Below, piece after piece: positions 17,556-26,396 of a DNA stretch of 45,937 nt (within the stretch, counting starts at the first letter, position 1; the number at the start of each line of letters is the position of its first letter). Made by a program: the position numbers and the translations under genes. The notes under the pieces are model-generated. The model saw only the letters and a program-made list of their open reading frames with translations, had not been told where the DNA came from and searched no databases. Origin of the DNA: JAKLIN01 sp964544395 (GTDB lineage Archaea; Nanobdellota; Nanobdellia; Pacearchaeales; GW2011-AR1); contig CAZJAO010000005.1 in NCBI GenBank assembly GCA_964544395.1, positions 1 through 45,937 on the forward strand, in the 5' to 3' direction.

Positions 17556-18593
17556 TTATGCAATTCCATCAGGAGTTCCCCATCCACTGCTTCCTCCGCC
17601 AGTAGTACCAGTAGTTCCAATGGTCGTTGGCTGTCCTCCATGACCTCCACTTGAACCACTAGAAATAATTCTAGTACATGAACCATAATTATTGCCTGAA
17701 GCTGCCGGCTTTTGACTCCAAGAATAATCCGTATCGGTGGTAGAACAACTGCCGGAAGAACAGCTTCGGACATAATAATTGCAATAAGAAACGAGACCGA
17801 CACTTTCTGCTGTACTTGGATTGCAACAACTGTATGCCCCATCCGAACTATCTCCAAATGGACAACCTCCGCAACCATAGCCACTCCATCCTTCACAAAT
17901 ACCTTTGCCATTGCAAGTTTTGGTTCCATCAGAAGCGCAACTTGTTCCAAGGCCGAGGTTGCTATAGCCCGTGCAAGTTGCGCTGGAAGTTATTGTTCCA
18001 GCATTGACGCATAGACCATTTAATCCCGTAGGATAACAAGGATTTCCAATTTTCTGTCCCTGGGGGCAAACAAAACCCGTAAGGCAAGGAGCTGAGGACA
18101 ATAAAGCAAGACCGGTATTAACTGCAGTTTGAAAAGTCATGTTACCGCTTGTGGTGTTAATATTGACGTTAGACGCTACATCTCCTCCGATGGGAGTTAC
18201 GCTAGTATAAGAATATCCAACCTGAAAGGCATTATTGATGAAAACATTTGTGCTGACTGCTTGCTGAATAGTCATCTTCTGTCCTTTGAATGTTACAATA
18301 ACTTGACTCGCAAGTTCATAAGGAGTAGTTACGGGAATCAAAGTTATTCTTACATTCGAGAAATTTTGTCCGAGGAGATAACCACTATCAACTGCATCCT
18401 GGAGAGTTATGTATTTGTTAGTGCCCACGGAGATAAGAACCTGAGAACTATTATGTCCGGGATTCACAGGAGCGACAAAGCCCGTTGTTGCAGCACGGAC
18501 TCCAACGATAATTGCTCCGAGAATAACGAGGGCAATAATTATGTAAAAAAGTTTATTTGGTAAATGAGAATCTAGATTCACTCTCCTCTTCAT
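17556..18593 (-). CDS. Secreted Cys-rich protein, copy B of a paralogous pair
   Basis: This 345-residue protein mirrors 12193-13092: ATTGFVAPVNPGHNSSQV versus VTTGLVSPANPGHNSSQV near the N-terminus, three ITLQ-type units (KYITLQDAVDSG, MTIQQAVSTN, MTFQTAVNTG), then the Cys-rich core with GNPCYPTG and WSGYGCGGCPFG. It differs by a longer N-terminal cytoplasmic leader before the signal helix and a C-terminal Gly/Ser/Thr-rich tail. A TATA-like element 26 bp upstream is shared with the divergent membrane gene. Function unknown. Confidence 0.78.
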   Translation of the reverse strand: MKRRVNLDSHLPNKLFYIIIALVILGAIIVGVRAATTGFVAPVNPGHNSSQVLISVGTNKYITLQDAVDSGYLLGQNFSNVRITLIPVTTPYELASQVIVTFKGQKMTIQQAVSTNVFINNAFQVGYSYTSVTPIGGDVASNVNINTTSGNMTFQTAVNTGLALLSSAPCLTGFVCPQGQKIGNPCYPTGLNGLCVNAGTITSSATCTGYSNLGLGTSCASDGTKTCNGKGICEGWSGYGCGGCPFGDSSDGAYSCCNPSTAESVGLVSYCNYYVRSCSSGSCSTTDTDYSWSQKPAASGNNYGSCTRIISSGSSGGHGGQPTTIGTTGTTGGGSSGWGTPDGIA

Positions 18594-18613
18594 TAAATAA
18601 TAATAGTTCTAAG

Positions 18614-18623
18614 GTTTTTAAAG
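18614..18623. promoter_or_regulatory. Shared, bidirectional TATA-like element between the paralog B genes
   Basis: GTTTTTAAAG (CTTTAAAAAC on the other strand) is centred 26 bp from the ATG at 18593 (minus) and 27 bp from the ATG at 18646 (plus). I see no second TATA element in the 52-bp spacer at the right distance for either gene. Confidence 0.55.
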
Positions 18624-18645
18624 ATTGGTAAATTTAATATTTGAA

Positions 18646-19257
18646 ATGAAAAAGAGAAATTCAATCTTTTGGATTATTTTTGCAGTCATATCTCTTTTTT
18701 ATATTGTCATGATTATTGATTTGATTATATCTGGAAATCCGATTGATCTTTTCTGGGCGTGTTATATTGCTATTCCCCTGATACTTCTTGGATTAATTAA
18801 AAAAAATTCCAATTTAATTTTAAGTCAGGTAATACTACTTGCGATAAATGATTTAGTTTGGATTTTTGATTTTGCCTGCCTGCTTATTCTCGGACATCCC
18901 GTAATTGGAATTAATCAAGTAGAAATTTTCCCAGTTCAAACGTGGATAGAGAAATTAGGAAATATACAGCACTTGTTCATAGTCCCGTTGTCTCTTCTTG
19001 CCTTGTCTATTTTAAAAACAAAAAGAAATTATAAGGTTCTGTTATTAGCTTTCTTGGAGATGTCTATATTTTTTGTAGCAACGTTATTATTAGTTCCATC
19101 AGGAGAAGCAGCTAATTGCGTTCATCAAACCTGCATAAGCATTCAGCTTAATTTTTTACCTTATCCTGTAGTCTGGTTCCTGCTAACATTTGGTTTTATT
19201 ACAGTCTCATATCTGATAATTACTTCTCTGCCTGTTTTTAAGAAAAAGAAAAATTAA
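18646..19257 (+). CDS. Polytopic membrane protein, copy B of a paralogous pair
   Basis: The product is 203 residues from MKKRNS; the start is chosen by alignment with copy A and by promoter distance, rather than the upstream ATG at 18625. The helices and loops match 11581-12189 along the whole length, including GLIKKNSNLILSQV, the WIFDFACL helix, the NCVHQTC loop and the LNFLPYP motif before the last helix. It ends with a basic tail. Function unknown. It diverges from the secreted paralog B, which supports the view that the two gene types work together. Confidence 0.75.
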   Translation: MKKRNSIFWIIFAVISLFYIVMIIDLIISGNPIDLFWACYIAIPLILLGLIKKNSNLILSQVILLAINDLVWIFDFACLLILGHPVIGINQVEIFPVQTWIEKLGNIQHLFIVPLSLLALSILKTKRNYKVLLLAFLEMSIFFVATLLLVPSGEAANCVHQTCISIQLNFLPYPVVWFLLTFGFITVSYLIITSLPVFKKKKN

Positions 19258-19263
19258 TTATTA

Positions 19264-19836
19264 TTATTTACCTAATCTTCCTCGTGCTCTGATAGAAGGT
19301 CTAACTTTCTGCTGTCTTGATTTGCTTCGCAGACCTCTGGATTTTTTAGCGGCACTTGTCAATCCTCTGAAAACTCTTTTGCTGTTTGCGGATTTTGTTA
19401 TCCAGTTTATTGTTTTATCATTTTTGATTTCAGGTCTTGCAGGATCTACGAGAATTACTTCATAGAAATAATGCATCCCATCTTTTCCGATTTGATAGGA
19501 ATTTAATACTTCAAGATTTTTGAATTTCTTTCCTACTCTTTGTTCTGCAATCCATTGATAGCTCATCTTAAGGTTCTTTCTTGTATGAAGTCTCTTGCTT
19601 CTTCTTCCTGCATTTGGACGGCTTCTTTTGTGTCCACCTCTTCCGATTCTGACTCTTACAATTACAAAACCTTTTTTTGCCTTGTAACCAAGAGCTCTTG
19701 CTCTGTCAATTCTAAGAGGTTTAGAAACCTTTACAATTGCATCGGATTCTCTCCAGTCAATCATTCTCTGCCTCAATATTTCCATATTGGGCTTTTGCCA
19801 TTCCTTTGCAATATAATGATATAATCCTTGTGCCAT
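19264..19836 (-). CDS. rpl15e: 50S ribosomal protein L15e
   Basis: This 190-residue basic protein has the L15e signatures MAQGLYHYIAKEW at the start, RARALGYKAKKGFVIVRVRI, GRRSKRLHTRKNLKM and a Lys/Arg-rich tail (KSRGLRSKSRQQKVRPS). It is a large-subunit protein of archaea and eukaryotes and binds 23S rRNA. A minus-strand TATA box at 19856-19867 is 26 bp from the start. It converges with the membrane protein gene downstream. Confidence 0.96.
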   Translation of the reverse strand: MAQGLYHYIAKEWQKPNMEILRQRMIDWRESDAIVKVSKPLRIDRARALGYKAKKGFVIVRVRIGRGGHKRSRPNAGRRSKRLHTRKNLKMSYQWIAEQRVGKKFKNLEVLNSYQIGKDGMHYFYEVILVDPARPEIKNDKTINWITKSANSKRVFRGLTSAAKKSRGLRSKSRQQKVRPSIRARGRLGK

Positions 19837-19881
19837 AGTTAGGTAATAAAATATTGATTTTTAAATGTTAGGATTTGAGAA

Positions 19882-19892
19882 GATTTTTAAGC
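19882..19892 (+). promoter_or_regulatory. TATA box deciding the start of the beta-barrel-like gene
   Basis: GATTTTTAAGC is centred 26 bp before the ATG at 19913. The in-frame ATG at 19865 lies upstream of it and would add 16 charged residues before the signal peptide, so 19913 is preferred. Confidence 0.6.
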
Positions 19893-19912
19893 AAAAGATA
19901 GAAGCTGTTTAT

Positions 19913-20689
19913 ATGGGTAAATTAAGGAATTTATTGGCTGCTACGGGCATAGGGATATCTCTTCTATTTCCTGCTTTAAGCCATGCAGATGAGTTTTCTG
20001 TTAAGGCAGGAATAGTAACTGACACCGCTCTGGTGAATCCGAAAAATCAAGAAGTTAACAATAAAGTCTTACTTCAGACTCTCGATGCTAAAATTGATAT
20101 TTTCAAGTATGCTTTCATTGGTGGAAGTATGACTGCTTTTGAAGTTCCCCAGACAAATACTTTAGCCCCCTGGGTTTTTTATTCCGACATCAAGCTTAAT
20201 GCTGGATTTCAATGGAATAACCTTAAACTTGAGTATGAACATGGAAGCCAACATCCAGTAACACCTTATGGAGTCGCCTTATTTGATTTGCCAGATGGAT
20301 TTCAAGACACAATCTCTTTAGAATATCAATTAAAATTATTGAATGATTATCACTTTTCTGCCAAAGCAGGATTGATTCTTGACGCTGCACTAATTTATCC
20401 AAAAAGTCAGGAAATTTATAATAATGTTCTGTTCGAAAGCTTAGATGCAAAATTAGATTTTTTTAAATATCTTTTTATCGGAGGTAATGTAACGGCTTTT
20501 GAAGCTCCATCAGCGTCAAAGGTTTTTTATTTTGATTGGAAAGCTAATGTAGGAATTCAATTTGAGAATTTAAAATTAAGTTATGAATATGGTAGCAATC
20601 GTCCAGAAACCCCTTATGGAAATTCTCTGTTCAGTTTAGGCGACGGATTCAAAAATAGCTTTTCTTTAGAATATAAATTAAAATTATAA
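19913..20689 (+). CDS. Exported beta-barrel-like protein built of two tandem repeats
   Basis: The 258-residue product has a bacterial-looking signal peptide (hydrophobic LLAATGIGISLLFPAL, then SHADE with an AxA-like cleavage site). The rest is two repeats of about 112 residues with alternating polar/hydrophobic strands (VKAGIV, LDAKIDIFKYAFIGGSMTAF, IKLNAGFQWNNLKLEYEHGS, TISLEYQLKL). It ends in an aromatic/hydrophobic strand FSLEYKLKL. This pattern is typical of transmembrane beta-barrels of Gram-negative outer membranes, which archaea of this type lack. No family is recognised. It may be a soluble beta sandwich, a released or host-directed protein, or a horizontally gained gene. Confidence 0.75.
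   Translation: MGKLRNLLAATGIGISLLFPALSHADEFSVKAGIVTDTALVNPKNQEVNNKVLLQTLDAKIDIFKYAFIGGSMTAFEVPQTNTLAPWVFYSDIKLNAGFQWNNLKLEYEHGSQHPVTPYGVALFDLPDGFQDTISLEYQLKLLNDYHFSAKAGLILDAALIYPKSQEIYNNVLFESLDAKLDFFKYLFIGGNVTAFEAPSASKVFYFDWKANVGIQFENLKLSYEYGSNRPETPYGNSLFSLGDGFKNSFSLEYKLKL
19994..20338 (+). repeat. Repeat unit 1 of the beta-barrel-like protein
   Basis: Residues 28-142. Shared landmarks with unit 2 are LDAKIDIFKY / LDAKLDFFKY, FIGGSMTAFE / FIGGNVTAFE, NLKLEYEHGS / NLKLSYEYGS, TPYGVALF / TPYGNSLF and ISLEYQLKL / FSLEYKLKL. Confidence 0.85.
20354..20686 (+). repeat. Repeat unit 2 of the beta-barrel-like protein
   Basis: Residues 148-258, joined to unit 1 by a short LNDYH linker. A deletion of about four residues lies in the middle loop (after TAFE) relative to unit 1. 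Confidence 0.85.
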
Positions 20690-22576
20690 TTATCTTAATC
20701 TTAAGGTCTCAAGATTTCTTGGAACATTTGTTTCAACTCGATTCATCTTGTATAGCGTTGAAGACAAATCCAAACATTTTGAGACTTCACCATGATTAAT
20801 CAAAATTCTTTTTGGTTTTGGCCTCATATTATTGAAGAAAGACAAAATTTCTGTTCTTCCAGCGTGAGCACTCAATCCTGCAATGGTATGAACTTCCAAA
20901 TTAAATTTAACATTCTCTTCTTTTCCTTCAACATTCATTCTTGTTTCTCTCAAACCTTCCTGAACCTGTCTACCTAAAGAACCAACACCCTGATAACAAA
21001 CGAAGATTATTGAATTCTTTTCATTCCCTGCAAATTCTCTTAAATATTCAACGGATGCACCGCCGACTAACATACCGGAAGTTGCAAGAACAAGGCAAGG
21101 GCCACCTTCAATTACTTTTTTTCTCTCCATTGCAGAACCTACTCTTGAGAATATCGGAGAAGTGAATGGATTCTGGTCCTGGAAAACTTTGCTTCTCACA
21201 TTTGCGCTCAAGAAATCAGGATAAGCTGTATGAATCGCATTAATATCCCAAATCATTCCGTCAATGTAAACTGGAAATTCTTTCAGTTTTCCACGAGCAA
21301 TAGCATCTTCAATTATAAGCATTGTTTCCTGCGCTCTCCCCAAACCTAATTCTGGAATCAAAACTTTTCCGCCTCTGTCAATCGTTTTTTTAATAGCATC
21401 CAAAAGTTTTTCTTCCGATTCAATTCTTGGAGGAAGAATATCGTCTTTTGAACCGTAAGTTGCTTCTGTCAAAACAGATTCAACTCTTGGGAAAGATGCA
21501 ATTGCCGGATCGAGCAATCTTGTTTTGATATACTTGTAATCTGCAGTATAAAGGAAATTATGCAAACCATTTCCTATGTTGAAATGAACCATCGCACTTC
21601 CGAGAGCGTGGCCTGAATTGTAGAATGTTAACCTAATATCTGGAGCTATATCTGTTACTTCGTTGAAATTCAAACAAACAGAATGCTTTACCATTTCTTT
21701 AATATCTTTAGAACTGAACAAAGGGGTAGCAGCCTGCTTGTATGCAACACCAATAAAATCCAAAGCCGTTAACGCAGCAAGGTCTCTCGAAGGAGTTGTC
21801 ATATAAACCGGACCTCTGTAGCCCATTTTGAACAAATAAGGCAATAAACCGACGTGGTCAAGATGAGCGTGACTTATTACGACTGCATCAATTTCATTTA
21901 TATTGAATTCAGGAACATTAAAGTGGGGGAATTTTTCATCACCTTGAGAAGCAACATCAATTCCGCAATCCAAAAGAATCTTTGAATTTGGAGTTTGAAG
22001 CAACAAGCAACTTCTTCCAACTTGTCTTCCGCTTCCTAAAAAGGTTAATCTAACCCACTCTTCCATTTTTTCAGGATTCCATTCCTTGTAGATTTTTTCT
22101 CCAACAGAGTTAAGGAATTTTCTTCTGTAAGCGCTGTTTGAATAAAGAACCTCTCTTATGCTTTCAGTAATATTACTTTTGATTGCTGGGCTTCTTTGCA
22201 CTTGCGGAGTCCAAAGTGTTTGCTTTCTAATATCTGAAAAGATAGAACCTTGTTTTCCAATTACTAATCCTGGTTTTTTTGCTTCAATCACGACTATGCT
22301 TCTATGCTCATCAAAAAGAATTTCTGTAATCTCTGCTTCTTCAGGAACAATTTTTCTGATTATTGCTTTTGCTTCTTCCTGATTTGTAAGAATCTTTTCA
22401 TCAGCACGAAGCTCAACTCTTTTCTTGATTTGTTCCACTATCTCTTTTATCTTGCCTTCCCCTTCCTTGAAGAAATTCTCATTGTCGGTATAAATAACAA
22501 TATTAGCGCCTTCAAAATTAGCTTCTGTAATTTTTGCGTTAAGTTGTTCTTTTATACTCTTTAATATGTCTGTCAT
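20690..22576 (-). CDS. fttA: aCPSF1/FttA: KH-domain beta-CASP ribonuclease and transcription terminator
   Basis: The 628-residue protein has an N-terminal KH region (GxxG-type VIGKQGS at about 105-111), a metallo-beta-lactamase core with the zinc motif HAHLDH (236-241), GHALGSAM, and a beta-CASP domain with the typical ATSGML and LSAHAGR elements. Length and order match archaeal aCPSF1. This enzyme cuts nascent RNA at U-rich 3' ends and terminates transcription (FttA). It sits 36 bp downstream of psmB on the same strand and may be cotranscribed with it. Confidence 0.95.
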   Translation of the reverse strand: MTDILKSIKEQLNAKITEANFEGANIVIYTDNENFFKEGEGKIKEIVEQIKKRVELRADEKILTNQEEAKAIIRKIVPEEAEITEILFDEHRSIVVIEAKKPGLVIGKQGSIFSDIRKQTLWTPQVQRSPAIKSNITESIREVLYSNSAYRRKFLNSVGEKIYKEWNPEKMEEWVRLTFLGSGRQVGRSCLLLQTPNSKILLDCGIDVASQGDEKFPHFNVPEFNINEIDAVVISHAHLDHVGLLPYLFKMGYRGPVYMTTPSRDLAALTALDFIGVAYKQAATPLFSSKDIKEMVKHSVCLNFNEVTDIAPDIRLTFYNSGHALGSAMVHFNIGNGLHNFLYTADYKYIKTRLLDPAIASFPRVESVLTEATYGSKDDILPPRIESEEKLLDAIKKTIDRGGKVLIPELGLGRAQETMLIIEDAIARGKLKEFPVYIDGMIWDINAIHTAYPDFLSANVRSKVFQDQNPFTSPIFSRVGSAMERKKVIEGGPCLVLATSGMLVGGASVEYLREFAGNEKNSIIFVCYQGVGSLGRQVQEGLRETRMNVEGKEENVKFNLEVHTIAGLSAHAGRTEILSFFNNMRPKPKRILINHGEVSKCLDLSSTLYKMNRVETNVPRNLETLRLR

Positions 22577-22612
22577 TTTTTAGAATAATTTTAATAATAA
22601 TTTAGTAATAAT

Positions 22613-23239
22613 TTAATCGCCGTAATTTGGCTTGATTTCCATGTCCACCGCTTTTTTAATCCCATCCTTAGTGATGGTAAAAACATCAATTCCGTTTCCA
22701 GAAGCCATATCTCTCTGTGTTGAAGATTTTATAGATTCAACTGCAAGTCTAATTCCTTCTTCAATACTTATTCCTTTCTTGTATTCTCTTTCCATAAAGC
22801 CCAATACAAAGGGCATTCCAGAACCATAACTGGCATCGTAATCTTCTATTTTTTCCACATAACCTGAAGGGTCTGTTGCGTAAAGCTCAGTTGTCCCATT
22901 TTTGTTGAATCCTGCAAGTAAAAATGCAGATTGCCCAGAAATATGTATATTAGATAATAAATTAGCTGCTTCTTTTATTGAAGGTCTCACTTTTGATTTA
23001 AGCTCCAATAGTTTCAATTCTGCAGCAACATATCTCGGAATCTTTGTTACTTCCATAGCAGAACCGCATCCGGACATAACTATATACTGATTTATAGGAA
23101 AGACTTTCCTTATGTCCTTTGTTAAAACCATTCCTCCGCCGCTTCCTCTTCTGTCGGCAGCCATTACAACTCCGTCTTTACAAACTATTCCAAGGATAGT
23201 TGTTCCTGTTTTCATTGAACTCTTTAATTCAGTTTCCAT
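22613..23239 (-). CDS. psmB: Proteasome beta subunit
   Basis: The 208-residue protein has a short propeptide (12 residues, ending in KTG), after which Thr13 (TTILGIVCKDGVVMAADRR) becomes the catalytic N-terminal threonine. Lys in the GGGMVLTKDIRKVF region, the GSGMPFVLG loop and DASYGSG match the family. It forms the proteolytic rings of the 20S core with PsmA (31644-32378). Archaeal psmB and psmA are often apart, as here. Confidence 0.95.
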   Translation of the reverse strand: METELKSSMKTGTTILGIVCKDGVVMAADRRGSGGGMVLTKDIRKVFPINQYIVMSGCGSAMEVTKIPRYVAAELKLLELKSKVRPSIKEAANLLSNIHISGQSAFLLAGFNKNGTTELYATDPSGYVEKIEDYDASYGSGMPFVLGFMEREYKKGISIEEGIRLAVESIKSSTQRDMASGNGIDVFTITKDGIKKAVDMEIKPNYGD

Positions 23240-23337
23240 TTTTAATATTAGAATATAATCTCAAAGATTACTAGAACTTATAATGCCTTAGAGTATAGGG
23301 CTTTTATAAACTTTTCGTATTCTTCTTTGCACTACAA

Positions 23338-24288
23338 TTATGGTGATGTTACAGAGTTAGCATCCAGTGTAACTGCTGTCTGTGCTAATGCCCTTCCATT
23401 CAATGTTGCACCAGTCTGTATTTCAACCAATGTTTGATCTAATACAATTCCCTTGAAGTTCGATGTTGTTCCAAGTGTTGTTTGACCAGCAACCTGCCAG
23501 AATATGTTCTTAGCTTGACAACCTCCACTTAAAGTAACGATTGCGCCATTACCCACAGTAAGGTCTTGTGCTATTTGGAATATGAAGACTGCATTTGCAT
23601 TGCCTTGGCAGTTAAGGGTAACGCCATTATTTATTTAAACGCCTGTTCCCCACTTGTAAAGTCCAGGATAAATTGTCATTCCGCTAATGTCTACTGCACC
23701 AACTTCAGTAGCAGTTGGATTTGTTCTTCCAGCAGCGTCTGTATATGCTGTCTGCATATCGCTTACAGCAGTAGTCATTTTAGCGGGAGTTGCTCCTAGA
23801 TAATCAGCAGCGTATACATTTCCAGTTACCAAAGAGGATGTAGAAGAGTAATTACCTGCACCTAATATTAATCCAAATCCAGTGATATATGTTGCAGCTG
23901 CGGGACTAACCCCCATATCACCAACGATTGAAGTTGTTCCTGTTGTTGAGATTCCTGTTTGAGATAATATAACAAAATTACCTGCTGTTCCAAGATTTAC
24001 TGCTGCCGGACCTGCTGAGCCTACAGGCACTGCGGGAGGCGTAGTTGGGGGAGCTGAAGGTGTTGAACCTCCGCTAGAAGTTCCTCCAGAGTTGGTTCCT
24101 CCTGAAGTTGTACCTGGATTAGTAATTCCAGGATTAGTGGTTGTGCTTGGATTTGTAGTTGTTCCCGGATTGGTTGTTATACCAATATTATTGGTGGGTG
24201 TGAAAGCAGGCACTATCAGAAAAACTACAACAGCAACCAGTGCCAATGCGGCTATAATCAAGGAGGTTATTAGAATCCCTTTTTTCAT
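23338..24288 (-). pseudogene. DUF3494 ice-binding protein gene interrupted by one in-frame TAA
   Basis: The reading frame runs from an ATG at 24288 to the stop at 23338 but has a TAA at 23635-23637. Part one gives a transmembrane or signal helix, a Thr/Asn/Pro/Gly/Ser-rich linker and the start of the DUF3494 fold (VNLGTAGNFVILSQTGIST, IVGDMGVSPAAATYITGFGL, YTDAAGRT, PGLYKWGTGV). After the TAA the same frame continues with INNGVTLNCQG, FIFQIAQDLTVGNGA, LSGGCQAKNIFWQVAG and GRALAQTAVTLDANSV. No frameshift is needed. DUF3494 proteins bind ice and protect cold-living cells. The promoter (24308-24320) looks intact. A recent nonsense mutation or a base-call error are both possible. Confidence 0.88.
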
Positions 24289-24307
24289 AAATTGAATAAA
24301 ACTATTC

Positions 24308-24320
24308 GTATTTATAAATT
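24308..24320 (-). promoter_or_regulatory. TATA box of the ice-binding protein gene
   Basis: On the minus strand AATTTATAAATAC is centred about 27 bp before the ATG at 24288, so the interrupted gene may still be transcribed. Confidence 0.6.
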
Positions 24321-24341
24321 ATACGGAAGATGTTTTGCTCC

Positions 24342-26390
24342 TTACTCAATTTTTGAAAGTCCTTGTTCTTTCTTTAATTTGATGATATTATCAACAAAAC
24401 TTTCTATTTTCTGTTCATGGCTTACGATAATAAGCTGCTTTACGTTCAGTTGCTCCAAGACTCCACGAAGTTTATCCAACTGCTGTTCTGAAAATCCATC
24501 TGTAGGTTCATCAAGGATAACCAAATCTCTCGTCTTAATTCTGCTCAAGAAAGAGTTTATGACCTGATTCAGCGAAAGCCTATATGCCAGAGCAATTGCA
24601 GTTCTTTCTCCGCCCGAAAGATAAGCATAATCCAACTCGTAATCCTGTTGTTCAATAATCGGTGTGAAATCATCGCTTAGCCTAACCTGAAAATTATCAG
24701 AGACAAGCATGTTAAACCATTCCGAAAAAGATTTTGAAAACTCTGCCTTAAGCTTTACCATGACATTTTTCTCGATTAAAGAAATAATAAGCAGAAAATT
24801 CTTGGAAAGCCATCCTTCAAGTTCATTGAGATAATCGAGCTGTTTTTTCAGGTTTTCTATCTTGCTTATTCTTTCTCTCAGGCTTTCAATCTGCCGCGCA
24901 AACATCTCAATCTCTTTTCTTAATTCAGCCACTCTTATTTCTGCACTTTTTTCTTCGGATTGCGCTTCCTCAAATTCTTTTTGCTTTTCTTCATAAATAT
25001 TGTCAAATTTATTCAATTCGAAAATAGAGGTGCTCAGAGAATCAACGTGCTGTTTTAACATTTCAATATCTTTCTCAAAAGTGATATTAATTTTCTGAAT
25101 TTCATTCAACCTCTCTTTTCTTTCCCTTGCCCCTTCCAATTTTATTTTCAATATTTTCATATCCGTAAGAGCTTTTTCTTTTGAAGATAATTCGGAACTG
25201 ATATTTCGTGACTTGTCCAAAATGCTTTTTCTTTCAATATCAAAAGCTTCAATTTTTTTATTATTCTCAAAAATATTAGAATGGCAATTGTTCATTATAT
25301 TCGCCCGATAAACAGCGTCGACATTTTGCAAACAAGTTGGACAGATTTCCAAATCAGTCATTTTTTTCTCAAGCTCTTTATTTGATTCATTTTTTGATTT
25401 GAGAGCGGCCATCTGAGAATTTATTTCTATAATTTTTTCATTCAATTCTTCTTTTTCGTGCTTCTTCATTTCAATTTCAGATTCAAACTGCAGGACTTTT
25501 CCCTCGCTAAATTCTATATTCTCAAGTTCACTTACCTGCATTCTGATTTGTTCCATTAGCTTCACGTTATCTGCAATGGAATATCTTTTATTGAAAATCA
25601 TCAGGTTAGTTTTTTCAATCTCCTGCTGAAATTTCTTTTTCTTGTCTATCTGCTGGAAAATCTCTTCTTTCTCTTCCTGAATTCTATTCCTTTTTTCTTT
25701 TTTGAAAAATAATTCTTTCTCCATCGAAGACAAATTATAATATTTTGTTTCCTGCTCTTCTTCTTTTGAAACAAGCTCCAGCTTATCCTGCTCCAATGTT
25801 TCTGTGGCTCCTTCCTTTGTTCTTTTTTCTTCCCTTATTTTTGACAGCAACAGCGACGTGTTTTCCAGAATTCTCTTGTATTTATCAATGCCAAAAATAT
25901 GTCTTAATGTATTAACACGCAATTCCGGGTCTTCTAAAATAATTTCCTTCATTTCCTCCTGTGGAGTATAAACTGTAAATTTGTAAAGGAGATTTTGCTT
26001 CTTTGAAAATTCTTTCGGATAATTCAGTAAGTCCAGAATTTTGCTCTTTAATTCCGTAACTGAAATTTCTTTTTTATCGCCATCATTTATTGAAATCGCA
26101 CAATAATCCTGCGATATTGATTTGCCTCTTTTCAAAGTTCTCTCTACGGTAATAATATCGCCGTCAACTTCAAATTCAATCACAACTTTTCCGCTGTCTG
26201 CTCCATTCCTCAAGAGTGCATTTCCTCTCTGTCCCGGCTGCAATCCGAATAAAGCAAATTCAATCCCCAAGAGAATAGACGTTTTTCCGCTTCCGATATC
26301 TCCTGCTAATAAAACCGAACCGTCGGGAAAATTAACTTCCTGCGATTCGTAACTTCTTATATTCTCCAAAATAATTTTTTTTATTCTCAT
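24342..26390 (-). CDS. rad50: DNA double-strand-break repair ATPase Rad50
   Basis: The 682-residue SMC-like ATPase has Walker A GDIGSGKTS (30-38), a Q-loop TPQEEM, long coiled coils on both sides of a zinc hook CPTC (350-353), the ABC signature LSGGER (591-596) and Walker B LVILDEPTDG (about 623-632). It partners with Mre11, whose gene lies 6 bp upstream in the same operon. The coiled coils are short: many archaeal Rad50 proteins have about 880 residues. Confidence 0.95.
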   Translation of the reverse strand: MRIKKIILENIRSYESQEVNFPDGSVLLAGDIGSGKTSILLGIEFALFGLQPGQRGNALLRNGADSGKVVIEFEVDGDIITVERTLKRGKSISQDYCAISINDGDKKEISVTELKSKILDLLNYPKEFSKKQNLLYKFTVYTPQEEMKEIILEDPELRVNTLRHIFGIDKYKRILENTSLLLSKIREEKRTKEGATETLEQDKLELVSKEEEQETKYYNLSSMEKELFFKKEKRNRIQEEKEEIFQQIDKKKKFQQEIEKTNLMIFNKRYSIADNVKLMEQIRMQVSELENIEFSEGKVLQFESEIEMKKHEKEELNEKIIEINSQMAALKSKNESNKELEKKMTDLEICPTCLQNVDAVYRANIMNNCHSNIFENNKKIEAFDIERKSILDKSRNISSELSSKEKALTDMKILKIKLEGARERKERLNEIQKINITFEKDIEMLKQHVDSLSTSIFELNKFDNIYEEKQKEFEEAQSEEKSAEIRVAELRKEIEMFARQIESLRERISKIENLKKQLDYLNELEGWLSKNFLLIISLIEKNVMVKLKAEFSKSFSEWFNMLVSDNFQVRLSDDFTPIIEQQDYELDYAYLSGGERTAIALAYRLSLNQVINSFLSRIKTRDLVILDEPTDGFSEQQLDKLRGVLEQLNVKQLIIVSHEQKIESFVDNIIKLKKEQGLSKIE

Positions 26391-26396
26391 TTTATA

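Noticed and set aside
17522..17950. 142-codon minus-strand ORF overlapping the secreted paralog B
   Set aside because: Frame shadow; the paralog in the other frame has signal peptide, repeats and a homolog in copy A.
23635..23637. In-frame TAA of the ice-binding gene as a recoded amino acid
   Set aside because: Known recodings in archaea use TAG (pyrrolysine) or TGA (selenocysteine). TAA is the ordinary stop of many genes here.
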